From Cytophagaceae bacterium (lineage in GTDB: Bacteria > Bacteroidota > Bacteroidia > Cytophagales > Cytophagaceae), in the NCBI GenBank assembly GCA_021151805.1, contig JAGKWN010000003.1, positions 1 through 64,000 on the forward strand: a DNA stretch of 64,000 nt, written 5' to 3'. Each line of letters begins with the position of its first letter. Position 1 is the first letter of the stretch. Under the pieces are notes generated by a model. The model had not been told where the DNA came from. It ran no database searches and saw nothing but the letters and a program-made list of their open reading frames with translations. Positions 44,814-52,530 of this stretch are shown here, one piece after another. Position numbers and translations under genes: made by a program.

Positions 44814-45277
44814 TGTTTAAAAAGGTTAGAAGTTTGTTCATGATGGTTCGGAAATACATGAATCCTTACAGTATTTCCGCAATAAATAAAGATGTAAAAG
44901 AATTCTGATGACGGCCTGAACTTTATGTGCTACAGGCGTTAACAGTATGTTAAGACAATAAAAAGACGAGTAACAATCAAAAAAATCACTGAGCTATAAA
45001 AAATAAAAAGCTTTAGACTCGACGTTCATTGTTCTGACTAAGCCACAAATGTACCCTGCTGTTATGCCATCGGCCAGCAGTCACTATTGTTTGATATTAC
45101 CTGAAATGGATTTCCATGCAACAGTTATTGTTTGATGTTGGTAGAAATGAATTCCTTTCCTTGTTTGCTGACGATCGCATTTCTTGTCAAAGCACAAATC
45201 AACCCGCTGTTGTGCCAACGGCCAACAGCCCTGTACTATTTGATTCGTTCTTAAAAAAAACAATCAGGGCAATTCTT
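44814..45277. other. Non-coding stretch at the left island border
   Basis: No convincing open frame in these 464 bases. It contains a degenerate tandem repeat with conserved hairpins (45040-45245, listed separately), and a small GCCTG/CAGGC hairpin near 44912-44935. It ends at the left copy of the island direct repeat. Confidence 0.5.
45040..45245. repeat. Two degenerate copies of a hairpin-bearing repeat, about 149 bp apart
   Basis: Copy 1 (45040-45096) and copy 2 (45189-45245) align over about 57 bases. Both hold a GCTGTT-GCC-loop-GGC-CAGC/CAACAGC hairpin whose stems pair although the bases differ: CTGCTG/CAGCAG in copy 1, GCTGTTG/CAACAGC in copy 2. Between them a second motif (TATTGTTTGAT then GAAATGRATT) occurs twice in a row. 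This looks like a structured repeat family at an island edge. Confidence 0.6.
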
Positions 45278-45324
45278 ATAAAATAAAAAAGCCTTACTAA
45301 ATTTTAGTAAGGCTTTCAGGCTCC
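45278..45324. repeat. Left direct repeat of the tRNA-Asn island (attL-like)
   Basis: This 47-base segment matches 52415-52460, with one extra A in the loop and one substitution. It holds the tRNA-Asn terminator hairpin (AAAGCCTTACTA with its complement) and the last bases of the tRNA 3' end (GGAG on the minus strand). Beyond it only a faint trace of the tRNA T-arm (TCGAACCAA) remains. It marks the left end of the inserted block. Confidence 0.75.
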
Positions 45325-45436
45325 GCTGATTTTTGAAATATCGAACCAATTTGGTACAGATTTGGAATTGTTATATTTTTTATCTGTTGATTATGAGTGT
45401 GGTATGTAGAATGTTGCTTTTATTACTATAAAAGTT

Positions 45437-46258
45437 TCATGAAGAATATTTCACCAGAATATCGGTTAATCCAGACTTTACTGTAAAAGTTATATGGTGA
45501 TCGGTATCGGTTCTATAGTATTCATGGTTATTCGTATCTAAATATGTTATTACTGAAGCTGAAGGATGATCATAAGGTATTAGATGCGTGCTAATTCCCA
45601 TCACTATATCATCATTAAATGGTGGCCAAAAACAAGCACCACTATTTAAGCAGCCACTCTCGGCCCCATGATGTGGGACTTTAAAAAATGCAGTTGCAGG
45701 ATCTATTAAAGGATTGATATTATTCCAAACATGCTGTTCTCCATCTGCACCAAAAAGGAATTTTTTTCCATCAAACTCTAAATTAAGAATTACTGAATTA
45801 TTATTCTCATTGTATACATCTATAATACCAGGAGGAGGCCAGAGAATATCGAAAGTCAAGACTCCGAATGGAATTTGTTTTGTATTATCTACTTCTTCAA
45901 GTCTCTTAACATTCGACGATCTTCCACCAAACCTTAAAATATTTGATTGCGATGAGTTTCTGATTGATCGAGGAAACAAAAATCGTTTTGTCCCAAAAGT
46001 TTTCATTAAAAATGTCAGTCCCTCTCCATGGTCCTGATGTCCATGCGTTAACAATACAAAGTCAAAGTTCGGCTTTTGCGATTCAAAATCAATCTTTAGC
46101 TTTTCAAAATATCTTTTTATATAGATATATGAACTTTTGATATTTAAAGAATCATTGCTGTCTATTAACCCAAATGATCTATTGTTTAAATCATCAACAA
46201 GCTCAATAAAAATTGAGTCCCCAGCACCTACGTCGATTAATGTAATATTAAGCTCCAT
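45437..46258 (-). CDS. ComEC-like metallo-beta-lactamase-fold hydrolase
   Basis: A 273-residue soluble MBL-fold protein with the metal-binding motif THGHQDHGEG (His72, His74, Asp76, His77), then KVPHHGAESG near 194-203 as a later metal ligand. The opening LIDVGAGDSIFIEL resembles the ComEC/Rec2 hydrolase domain, which degrades DNA strands, but no membrane part is attached. Stand-alone proteins of this sort are common in bacterial defence islands. It is 4 bases after the unknown 186-residue gene on the same strand, so the two form an operon. Substrate unknown; nuclease or phosphodiesterase activity is inference. Confidence 0.85.
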   Translation of the reverse strand: MELNITLIDVGAGDSIFIELVDDLNNRSFGLIDSNDSLNIKSSYIYIKRYFEKLKIDFESQKPNFDFVLLTHGHQDHGEGLTFLMKTFGTKRFLFPRSIRNSSQSNILRFGGRSSNVKRLEEVDNTKQIPFGVLTFDILWPPPGIIDVYNENNNSVILNLEFDGKKFLFGADGEQHVWNNINPLIDPATAFFKVPHHGAESGCLNSGACFWPPFNDDIVMGISTHLIPYDHPSASVITYLDTNNHEYYRTDTDHHITFTVKSGLTDILVKYSS

Positions 46259-46262
46259 TCGA

Positions 46263-46823
46263 TTATTGCTTTTTAGGAAGCTTAAATTCCTCCCCTTTAT
46301 TATTATCTAAACTTATATTATACTGAAATTCACACCATGCTCGAAAGGCAAATGATTCTTCATTAGAATAAAAAGCCCTGCTTTCGGTTTCTTTAAGAAA
46401 TTCAGCTAACTGCTTTTGATTTTTACTTAAATTGATGGAATAGATTTTACGAAAAAGATCAAAATCCATTCTAAAAACATTGTTTCTGTATACTTTTTCC
46501 TTAATGTCGAAAATAAACTCTGGCAAGTAAATGCTGTTAAGAGTAGTGAATGTAGAATACTCTTTTTCTTCTTCATTAAAAAGTTCAATAGCTTCAAATA
46601 ATTCAAAAAAATCATCTGGCCTATTAAAATTTCCATCTTGAGAGAACGATCTAAAAATGACGCCTTGCAATTCAATTAGAAAAAAAGGGATTTGCGTACC
46701 ATTTACTCCAAGCATCCATGGTGTATTTGATCCCATATTTTCAATAACGAAATACTGTGCTCGAATAAGGCCATTTCTATTTTCATCTATAAAAATTGGC
46801 ACTGTAAATCCTTGTTTAGACAT
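46263..46823 (-). CDS. Unknown protein paired with the MBL hydrolase
   Basis: I do not recognise this 186-residue protein. It has no signal peptide or membrane segment; the first half is rich in beta-type hydrophobic residues, the second half is helical and charged (NLSKNQKQLAEFLKETES). It precedes the MBL gene by 4 bases and must be co-transcribed. It could be a partner, regulator or immunity protein; nothing in the sequence decides. Confidence 0.65.
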   Translation of the reverse strand: MSKQGFTVPIFIDENRNGLIRAQYFVIENMGSNTPWMLGVNGTQIPFFLIELQGVIFRSFSQDGNFNRPDDFFELFEAIELFNEEEKEYSTFTTLNSIYLPEFIFDIKEKVYRNNVFRMDFDLFRKIYSINLSKNQKQLAEFLKETESRAFYSNEESFAFRAWCEFQYNISLDNNKGEEFKLPKKQ

Positions 46824-47023
46824 AGAACATTACGAGAAAGTTTACAATAAATCTTTTGGATTAATGATAGAGGACTATGTCCAGTTTGCCTGGCATATTT
46901 TTAACGTTAATCCTATAGTGAACCCCGCAACTGAATAAAAACTTCCTGACAAGTAATTCCGGTTTGGTATCTTTCCCCGAAATCTTAGCCATTATGAAAC
47001 TTCGTTTTTCTTTTGAAAAAATA
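46824..47023. other. Intergenic stretch with probable gene remnants
   Basis: On the plus strand an open stretch of about 35 codons (46829-46938, ending NVNPIVNPATE) has protein-like composition but no start of its own, and a short frame MKLRFSFEKISAK begins at 46994 and stops after 16 codons inside the methyltransferase gene end. Both look like ends of genes lost when modules were joined. This is a weak reading. Confidence 0.3.
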
Positions 47024-48055
47024 TCAGCGAAGGTGTTTGTCTAAGTGTTGTTTAATATTTTCAGATTGGATATAACTAAACTTTGGAGGAAGTGCATTTC
47101 CGATAAGAAGAGCAAGTGACGTTTTATCTATATCAGTAGGGAATTTATAATCCTTCGGAAATGATTGAAGTAATGCAGCTTCTCGTGGGGTAATGACCCG
47201 ATCAAACTTTGGATGTAAAAATCTTCCTTTTGATGGGTTCAAGCAACCACCTGTAATGGTCGTTGAATGATCATCCCATCTCAGTCTTCCGTAAACATCA
47301 TTAAAGCCTACATTTTCCTTTTTATGGCATTCTAACAAATATTTCTTTGGAAGATCTTTTCTACTTCCTCCATCTTTTGGAATCAATTTGATCATTTCCA
47401 TGATTTTCTCTGAATGTTTCGCTGTAATCTTGTGTAGAGGATCTTTTGTTCTACTTATAGATTCCAATTTTCCGATTGCATCTCTTACGGTAACTCTTTC
47501 TCCGGTAGGTTCCGCAACCTCAATTTCCCCCAGAAGAGAACCAACTAACACTAATCGTTTTCTATTTTGAGGAACACCATAATCTTTAATATTTACTACT
47601 TTATACTTTGGATTATACCCTAAATCTTTTAGCTCTTTCACCATCTTTTGGAAAAGATAATAATCTTTAAGTCCTGGGACATTTTCCATCATAATTGTTA
47701 AAGGTTTTAATTCTTTGACAAATCTCAGAAACTCCATCACCAAGCTATTCCTGTCATCCTTAATGCTTCGTTTTTTGTTTAATCTCCTTACGGAAGAAAA
47801 CCCTTGACAAGGAGGACAGCCTGCTAAAAGATGAATTTTTTTATTTTCAGTAATTTGTGTTAAGTCTTCTGACTTTATATCCCTTATATCTGACTTTATA
47901 ACCTTAGTTTTCTTATGATTTAGTTTATAAGCAGACACAGCAAGGTCATTTAGCTCAATAGCTGCTTGAACTCTAAAGCTTGCTTGGTGCATACCTTCGG
48001 ATAGCCCCCCGCAGCCCGAAAACAAATCCATTCCGATATATTCTTTTTTTCTCAA
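47024..48055 (-). CDS. DNA (cytosine-5-) methyltransferase
   Basis: All core motifs of C5 methyltransferases occur in order in 343 residues: motif I MDLFSGCGGLSEG (9-21), motif IV GCPPCQGFS with catalytic Cys83, motif VI ENVPG (124-128), motif VIII QNRKR (163-167), a target-recognition region (about 185-270), and motifs IX-X REAALLQSFP and IGNALPP near 325. It should modify a specific sequence, unknown here. No classical restriction endonuclease lies beside it; the divergent helicase-nuclease gene starts 76 bases away. Confidence 0.95.
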   Translation of the reverse strand: MRKKEYIGMDLFSGCGGLSEGMHQASFRVQAAIELNDLAVSAYKLNHKKTKVIKSDIRDIKSEDLTQITENKKIHLLAGCPPCQGFSSVRRLNKKRSIKDDRNSLVMEFLRFVKELKPLTIMMENVPGLKDYYLFQKMVKELKDLGYNPKYKVVNIKDYGVPQNRKRLVLVGSLLGEIEVAEPTGERVTVRDAIGKLESISRTKDPLHKITAKHSEKIMEMIKLIPKDGGSRKDLPKKYLLECHKKENVGFNDVYGRLRWDDHSTTITGGCLNPSKGRFLHPKFDRVITPREAALLQSFPKDYKFPTDIDKTSLALLIGNALPPKFSYIQSENIKQHLDKHLR

Positions 48056-48131
48056 CTTTACGTACTTGATTTACATTAAATTATACGTAAAATTATTACT
48101 TTTAAACATAAAAACCCTACAAATAAAAAAA

Positions 48132-51068
48132 ATGACCAGCGTAATTGATTCCATATTAAAAAGCAAACTGACAAAAGAACAATATGAAGCAGCAATTGAT
48201 ACAAGTAATTGTATACTTTGTCTTGCTTGTGCAGGCTCAGGCAAATCCAGAACACTTGCATTTCGGATTGCGAGACTGATTGACGAAGGTAATGCTCCGG
48301 ATAATATTGTTGCATTCACTTTTACAGAAAAGGCCGCAGATTCTATTAAAAGGCGAGTTGCTGAAGCACTAGGAGAAGCTGGTATACCTACTGCAATTGT
48401 AGGTGCTATGTATATTGGTACGATACATTCATACTGTAAAGTGTTGCTGGGGGAGATGGATGCAAAATATAGACAATTTGAAGTTCTTGATGAAAATGGT
48501 CTCAAATTGTATCTTATTTCCCGATATGCACAGCTTGGATTGAATAATCTTAGAACATACAAAGCCGCTTCCTATTTTGAAACCATTAATGAAGTTTCCA
48601 ATGCTTGGAAGACCAGCAATGAGGAGTTACTATCATTTGATGAGATTGAAAGCAATGAACCTGTATTGGGAAAAATTTTAAAAGATCTCAAAACTAATCT
48701 TGAGAGAGATCATTTCATTGATTTTTCTCTGATGATACGTTTAGCAGTTGAAGCACTTCATAACAACTCTCCTCGAATGACGAATGCTTTAAAGCACTTC
48801 AAACATTTAATGGTTGATGAATATCAAGACGTAAATCCTTTGCAGGAGAAGTTAATTCAAGGGTTACATGCCAAAAGTGAATCTTTATTTGTGGTTGGGG
48901 ATGATGATCAGGCAATATATGGTTGGCGAGGAGCGGATGTTAAAAATATATTGTCTTTTGATAGACGGTATTCAAATGTTAAGACGCATATTCTATCGGA
49001 AAATTTTCGCAGTACTCAGGCTATTGTTGAGTCATCAGATACATTTATTCAAACTGAATTATCTGCTTCTCGTTTTACAAAAACCCCTTACTCTCATTCC
49101 TCCGGCAATATTCAAGACTACAGAAATTTATGGTTTGATTCTCGTCAGGACGAAGCCAATTGGGTTGCAGATAGAATTGCTGCATTACTGGGCACAAAAT
49201 ATGTTGAAAAGGACGGAACAGAGCGAGGATTAACTCCCGGCGATTTTGCGATATTAATGAGATCCATTAAAAGATCATGGAATCAAAATAACTTACCTCC
49301 AAAGCACCACGAGTTTACAGAGGCATTAAAACAACGTGGAATTCTTTATACCATGGAGTCGGAAGGAGGGATATTTGATAGGCAACATGCGAACGTTGTA
49401 CGGGGGACATTTGAATTACTTAGAAATGCAGCTCCTCAAAGACAAATTGTAATCGATCATTTTACACAAAATATTCTTCCGGTTTTCCCTAATGCTGATA
49501 GAGATGTATTAATTGATGTAATAACAAATTGGAACATTAAAATACATTCCCCAATTGCTCCAGGTGCACCCAGACGAAAAGTCTATCCGCAAGACTTCTT
49601 ACACGATTTACTCAATGCTTTTGGAGTACATAAAAGTCCATTGGATGAAACTGTTTGGCGAGATTTAGGTGTATTTAGTAAGATAATACTTGATATCGAA
49701 AAAATATTTGTCAGTATTGATTCTCCTTATAGATATGGAGATGTTTTGAATTTTATTGGAAATGTTGCTCAGTCAGGCTATGAACTTTCAAACTCGGATT
49801 TAATTATTCGTCCTGATGCCGTTACAATTTCAACGATTCATAAAATGAAAGGCCTTGAATTCCCTTGTGTCTTTATTGTGGATGTTGTCAACAGGAGATT
49901 CCCGGGAGATAATAGCTCATATAGTGGTTGGTTACCATCAGTTTTAATGCAGGCTGCAATTGCTCGAGGGGCTTATGGATCAACAAGATTTGATGAAGCA
50001 AGGTTGTTTTATACAGCAATGACAAGGGCTGAAAGATTCTTATATGTTACAGGAGCAGCAAGTCAACCGGATACTAAAACAGCAAAAAAACCTTCAGTAT
50101 TTAAAACACGATTAACACATCCAGATATATTAACAACCGAAACAGGTTTACCAATAAACCATACCACGGCTACACCAACTAAGCGATTCAATGAAACCGA
50201 GATGCCGACAAGTTTCACGGAAATAAAGGATTATCTCGCATGTCCTATGAGATATAAATTTCGCAAAATATTAAGCTTCAGTCCACCAGTGCCCGAGTTA
50301 TTCGGTTATGGTTTGACCACACATACTGCTATAAATAAAATACATCAAGAATTTCAAAATAAGATACCAACTGGTGCAGAAGCAGAACAGATTACTAAAG
50401 ACATCTTTCATTTAAAGCATCTTTTCCCCAGTAAGGATCCCGTGAATTCACCCGGGCCTTATGAAAATGCACTAAATTCTTCCAGCCGAATAGTCAAAAA
50501 GTATGTAGAGGATTACTCTTCTGACTTCAATCAAAAGAGACAGTTAGAAGTTGATTTTGACATTAAAGCCTCAAAGGCATTAATTACTGGCTCCATCGAC
50601 TTGTTATTAAAAGAAGATAGTCAGGGGAAAATTCTTGATGCTATGGTAATTGATTTTAAATCTATGGAGCATCCATCAGCACAAGATGTATTCTTTTGGA
50701 TTGACCTTTCTCTTCAAGTTCAACTTTATGCTCATGCGTCTAAAATCGTTTTGGGAGAAAATGCCAAAACAGGAGCCGTACATCTATTAAAAGAAATTCA
50801 GGATAGAACAAAAAGTAGAATTGAGATTCCAATTCATGACGATGCAATAAAGGCTGCAATTGAAAATATTGAATGGGCTGTAGATAGAATATTGAATAAT
50901 GATTTTCCCAAAAGACCCAGCACAAAAAAATGTGAGGAGTGTGATTTTCATAAAATATGTTCAAAGTCAATAGAAAACTTTAAGGTCACAAATACTCCAC
51001 CAGAAGTTTTTATTCCGGATGCAAATACAAAAAAGATTGCTGTAAGAGCTTTTTCTGATATCGTATAA
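48132..51068 (+). CDS. UvrD-type SF1 helicase fused to Cas4/AddB-like PD-(D/E)XK nuclease
   Basis: The 978-residue protein has a UvrD/PcrA helicase (1-660): AGSGKS (34-39), VDEYQD (228-233), GDDDQAIYGWRG, IHKMKGLEFP, and YTAMTRAERF. A RecB-family nuclease follows (690-950): YLACPMRYKF, GSIDLLLK with Asp823 and IDFKS (Asp841, Lys843). Cysteines 704, 934, 937 and 943 match the four-Cys iron-sulphur clamp of AddB and Cas4. The start is the ATG of MTSVID; an upstream TTG would add an unlikely tail. It should unwind and cut DNA. Unlike AddAB or AdnAB it stands without a partner helicase. Confidence 0.93.
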   Translation: MTSVIDSILKSKLTKEQYEAAIDTSNCILCLACAGSGKSRTLAFRIARLIDEGNAPDNIVAFTFTEKAADSIKRRVAEALGEAGIPTAIVGAMYIGTIHSYCKVLLGEMDAKYRQFEVLDENGLKLYLISRYAQLGLNNLRTYKAASYFETINEVSNAWKTSNEELLSFDEIESNEPVLGKILKDLKTNLERDHFIDFSLMIRLAVEALHNNSPRMTNALKHFKHLMVDEYQDVNPLQEKLIQGLHAKSESLFVVGDDDQAIYGWRGADVKNILSFDRRYSNVKTHILSENFRSTQAIVESSDTFIQTELSASRFTKTPYSHSSGNIQDYRNLWFDSRQDEANWVADRIAALLGTKYVEKDGTERGLTPGDFAILMRSIKRSWNQNNLPPKHHEFTEALKQRGILYTMESEGGIFDRQHANVVRGTFELLRNAAPQRQIVIDHFTQNILPVFPNADRDVLIDVITNWNIKIHSPIAPGAPRRKVYPQDFLHDLLNAFGVHKSPLDETVWRDLGVFSKIILDIEKIFVSIDSPYRYGDVLNFIGNVAQSGYELSNSDLIIRPDAVTISTIHKMKGLEFPCVFIVDVVNRRFPGDNSSYSGWLPSVLMQAAIARGAYGSTRFDEARLFYTAMTRAERFLYVTGAASQPDTKTAKKPSVFKTRLTHPDILTTETGLPINHTTATPTKRFNETEMPTSFTEIKDYLACPMRYKFRKILSFSPPVPELFGYGLTTHTAINKIHQEFQNKIPTGAEAEQITKDIFHLKHLFPSKDPVNSPGPYENALNSSSRIVKKYVEDYSSDFNQKRQLEVDFDIKASKALITGSIDLLLKEDSQGKILDAMVIDFKSMEHPSAQDVFFWIDLSLQVQLYAHASKIVLGENAKTGAVHLLKEIQDRTKSRIEIPIHDDAIKAAIENIEWAVDRILNNDFPKRPSTKKCEECDFHKICSKSIENFKVTNTPPEVFIPDANTKKIAVRAFSDIV

Positions 51069-51082
51069 TGGAAAATTTAGCA

Positions 51083-51127
51083 AAGCCAATCAATTAATTT
51101 TATTGTTTTAAATTAATTGATTGGCTT
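51083..51127. repeat. Perfect 18-bp inverted repeat between helicase and AcrVA2-like genes
   Basis: The arm AAGCCAATCAATTAATTT and its exact reverse complement are separated by 9 bases. No clear T-run follows, so it may be a weak terminator for the helicase gene, an attenuator before the next gene, or an operator. Confidence 0.6.
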
Positions 51128-51155
51128 ATATTATTAATTCCTACTGTCAAGATTA

Positions 51156-52256
51156 ATGAACGATCAAGATCATACATATCAATTCTATTTCCCAAACTAT
51201 TTTAGTGCACAAAATACTTTTGTTAAGTATCTGAAACATTCAAATAAATACGAGGACTATTGTTTTGGGAAGGTTGAAGCTTATTATATTGACCAGGAAA
51301 ACTATGGTACAAGACGTGTATTGCCTGGAATATCAGATGATGAAAAATACAGGCGTGAATATTTGTGGAACGAATTTACAAACTGGCTTAAATGGAACAA
51401 ATCAGGGAGAAATATTTTTTCATTTTCAGAAGATCTGTTACAAATGCTTTCGCATACCGATGTTGATGATGTTGAGCTTGACTCTCTTAAATTTCCTTAC
51501 GATAATTTTTATTTGTCATTACGGCATTTAAAACTACCATTTATTGCACAGGAAGAAAATTTAATAGATGGTGTTTATGTAAACATAGAGTATAATGATA
51601 ATCTTGATGAAGAGTCTACTTTTGACTTTTCAATTATACTTGACTTCGTAGGTGATTATGAAAAGTATGCGATTAAATACAACGACTCTGTTTCAGAGAT
51701 TTTCAATTTTACATTTAAACGATTCAATATAGCACTTGATAAAAAACAAGGGATCAAAAATATTCACCAAGCACTTTTAGATCACAAAGAGTTTTTTAGG
51801 CAAGAGATTGTTTTAAAAGAAACAAACGGAGATAAAGTTATAGATATCTTTCAGTTCAATCAACAATTAATTGAGCGGACTATTCGTGTAGTGATTAACA
51901 GTTTATTGTATCTATCTTTGCCTGATAGAGATTTAAAACAGAATTATGGAGATCTTCCAGTTCATCTTAGTACAAAGTTATCTAATGCAAAAACTAAGAG
52001 GAAAAAGGAAGTCGTAGAGCAAGACATCAAGCAGGCGGGCTTTACGAAAATTAACTTTGTGGGGCAGAATTTCAAAGGAATAATTAATCAGCATAAAAAA
52101 GCTGCTGGTGAAGTACCTACACATTGGAGGCGTGGACATTGGCGAAATCAAAGATATGGTGAAGAACTCATAGAATCACGACTAATTTGGATTAGGCCAA
52201 CTATTGTAAATAAGGCCATCGGAATTGCGGAAAAAGGTCACATCTATTATAACTAA
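51156..52256 (+). CDS. Unknown island protein with AcrVA2-like C-terminus
   Basis: The first 310 of 366 residues are unlike anything I recognise: soluble, acidic, alpha/beta. The last 47 (320-366) read VPTHWRRGHWRNQRYGEEL, then RLIWIRPTIVNK. From memory, the anti-CRISPR AcrVA2 of Moraxella bovoculi ends in a similar RPHIRRGHWHGYW...WQPAVFVN stretch; AcrVA2 acts on Cas12a production. The gene is 87 bases after the helicase-nuclease and probably in its transcript. Whether it inhibits nucleases, binds nascent peptides or does something else is open. The GC content is low like its island neighbours. Confidence 0.7.
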   Translation: MNDQDHTYQFYFPNYFSAQNTFVKYLKHSNKYEDYCFGKVEAYYIDQENYGTRRVLPGISDDEKYRREYLWNEFTNWLKWNKSGRNIFSFSEDLLQMLSHTDVDDVELDSLKFPYDNFYLSLRHLKLPFIAQEENLIDGVYVNIEYNDNLDEESTFDFSIILDFVGDYEKYAIKYNDSVSEIFNFTFKRFNIALDKKQGIKNIHQALLDHKEFFRQEIVLKETNGDKVIDIFQFNQQLIERTIRVVINSLLYLSLPDRDLKQNYGDLPVHLSTKLSNAKTKRKKEVVEQDIKQAGFTKINFVGQNFKGIINQHKKAAGEVPTHWRRGHWRNQRYGEELIESRLIWIRPTIVNKAIGIAEKGHIYYN

Positions 52257-52304
52257 TCACCTGTTTTGAAACATTTCAGTAATGAATCCAATTAGCTCAT
52301 CAGA

Positions 52305-52409
52305 TTACAAATCTTGACTAAAATTTCTAAACCGTAAGTTTAAATCTGTTGTTTGTCCGATATAGAATTTATCTAGTTTGCCGGAATAGAGTATATATAC
52401 GACAGTCAT
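52305..52409 (-). pseudogene. Truncated GIY-YIG nuclease gene remnant
   Basis: From the ATG on the minus strand the frame reads MTVVYILYSGKLDKFYIGQT then TDLNLRFRNFSQDL and a stop: 34 residues. VYILYS and YIGQT are the GIY-YIG core of the small (80-100 residue) UvrC-like nucleases common in Bacteroidota. The rest of the domain is missing. It lies 48 bases downstream of the tRNA-Asn 3' end, inside the island. Read as a decayed gene. Confidence 0.7.
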
Positions 52410-52414
52410 AAAAA

Positions 52415-52460
52415 ATAAAATAAAAAAGCCTTACTAATTTTAGTAAGGCTTTCATGCTCC
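52415..52460. repeat. Right direct repeat of the island (attR-like), tRNA-Asn terminator
   Basis: The 46-base partner of 45278-45324. It contains a 12-bp stem (52425-52436 with 52441-52452) that terminates the leftward tRNA-Asn transcript, followed by an A-rich (T-rich on the minus strand) tail, and the last four bases of the tRNA itself. Confidence 0.8.
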
Positions 52461-52530
52461 CCCTCTTGGGCTCGAACCAAGGACCCCATGATTAACAGTC
52501 ATGTGCTCTAACCAGCTGAGCTAAGGAGGA
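52457..52530 (-). tRNA. tRNA-Asn (anticodon GTT)
   Basis: A 74-base cloverleaf on the minus strand: acceptor TCCTCCT with AGGGGGA (one G-T pair), D-arm GCTCAGCTGGTTAGAGC, anticodon arm ATGAC-TGTTAA-type loop reading GTT, T-arm CTTGG-TTCGAGC-CCAAG, discriminator G. CCA is not encoded. Its 3' end and terminator are the insertion site of the adjacent island. Confidence 0.95.

Larger units (their letters stand above)
45278..52460. mobile_element. Genomic island inserted at the tRNA-Asn terminator
   Basis: About 7.2 kb bounded by a 46-47 bp direct repeat of the tRNA-Asn end. The content is accessory and visibly more AT-rich than the flanks: an MBL hydrolase pair, a DNA methyltransferase, a helicase-nuclease and an AcrVA2-like protein. 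No integrase or transposase is seen, so it is either a decayed element or one moved by an enzyme encoded elsewhere. The remnant of a GIY-YIG gene near the tRNA may be part of an earlier insertion. Confidence 0.65.

Noticed and set aside
45040..45245. Integron attC sites
   Set aside because: The hairpins lack the GTTRRRY/RYYYAAC core ends of attC sites, no integron integrase is visible and no cassette-like genes lie between the copies.
46657..46938. Plus-strand frame as a complete gene
   Set aside because: Most of it is antisense to the unknown 186-residue gene; only the last part lies in the gap, so at best it is a remnant.
48066..48131. Upstream TTG start for the helicase-nuclease
   Set aside because: Adds 22 hydrophobic and basic residues not expected before the helicase fold and crowds the divergent methyltransferase start.
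47024..52256. DISARM or Gabija system
   Set aside because: DISARM needs a DUF1998 protein and a PLD protein, neither present. Gabija needs the OLD-type nuclease GajA; here the helicase has a fused RecB-type nuclease instead.
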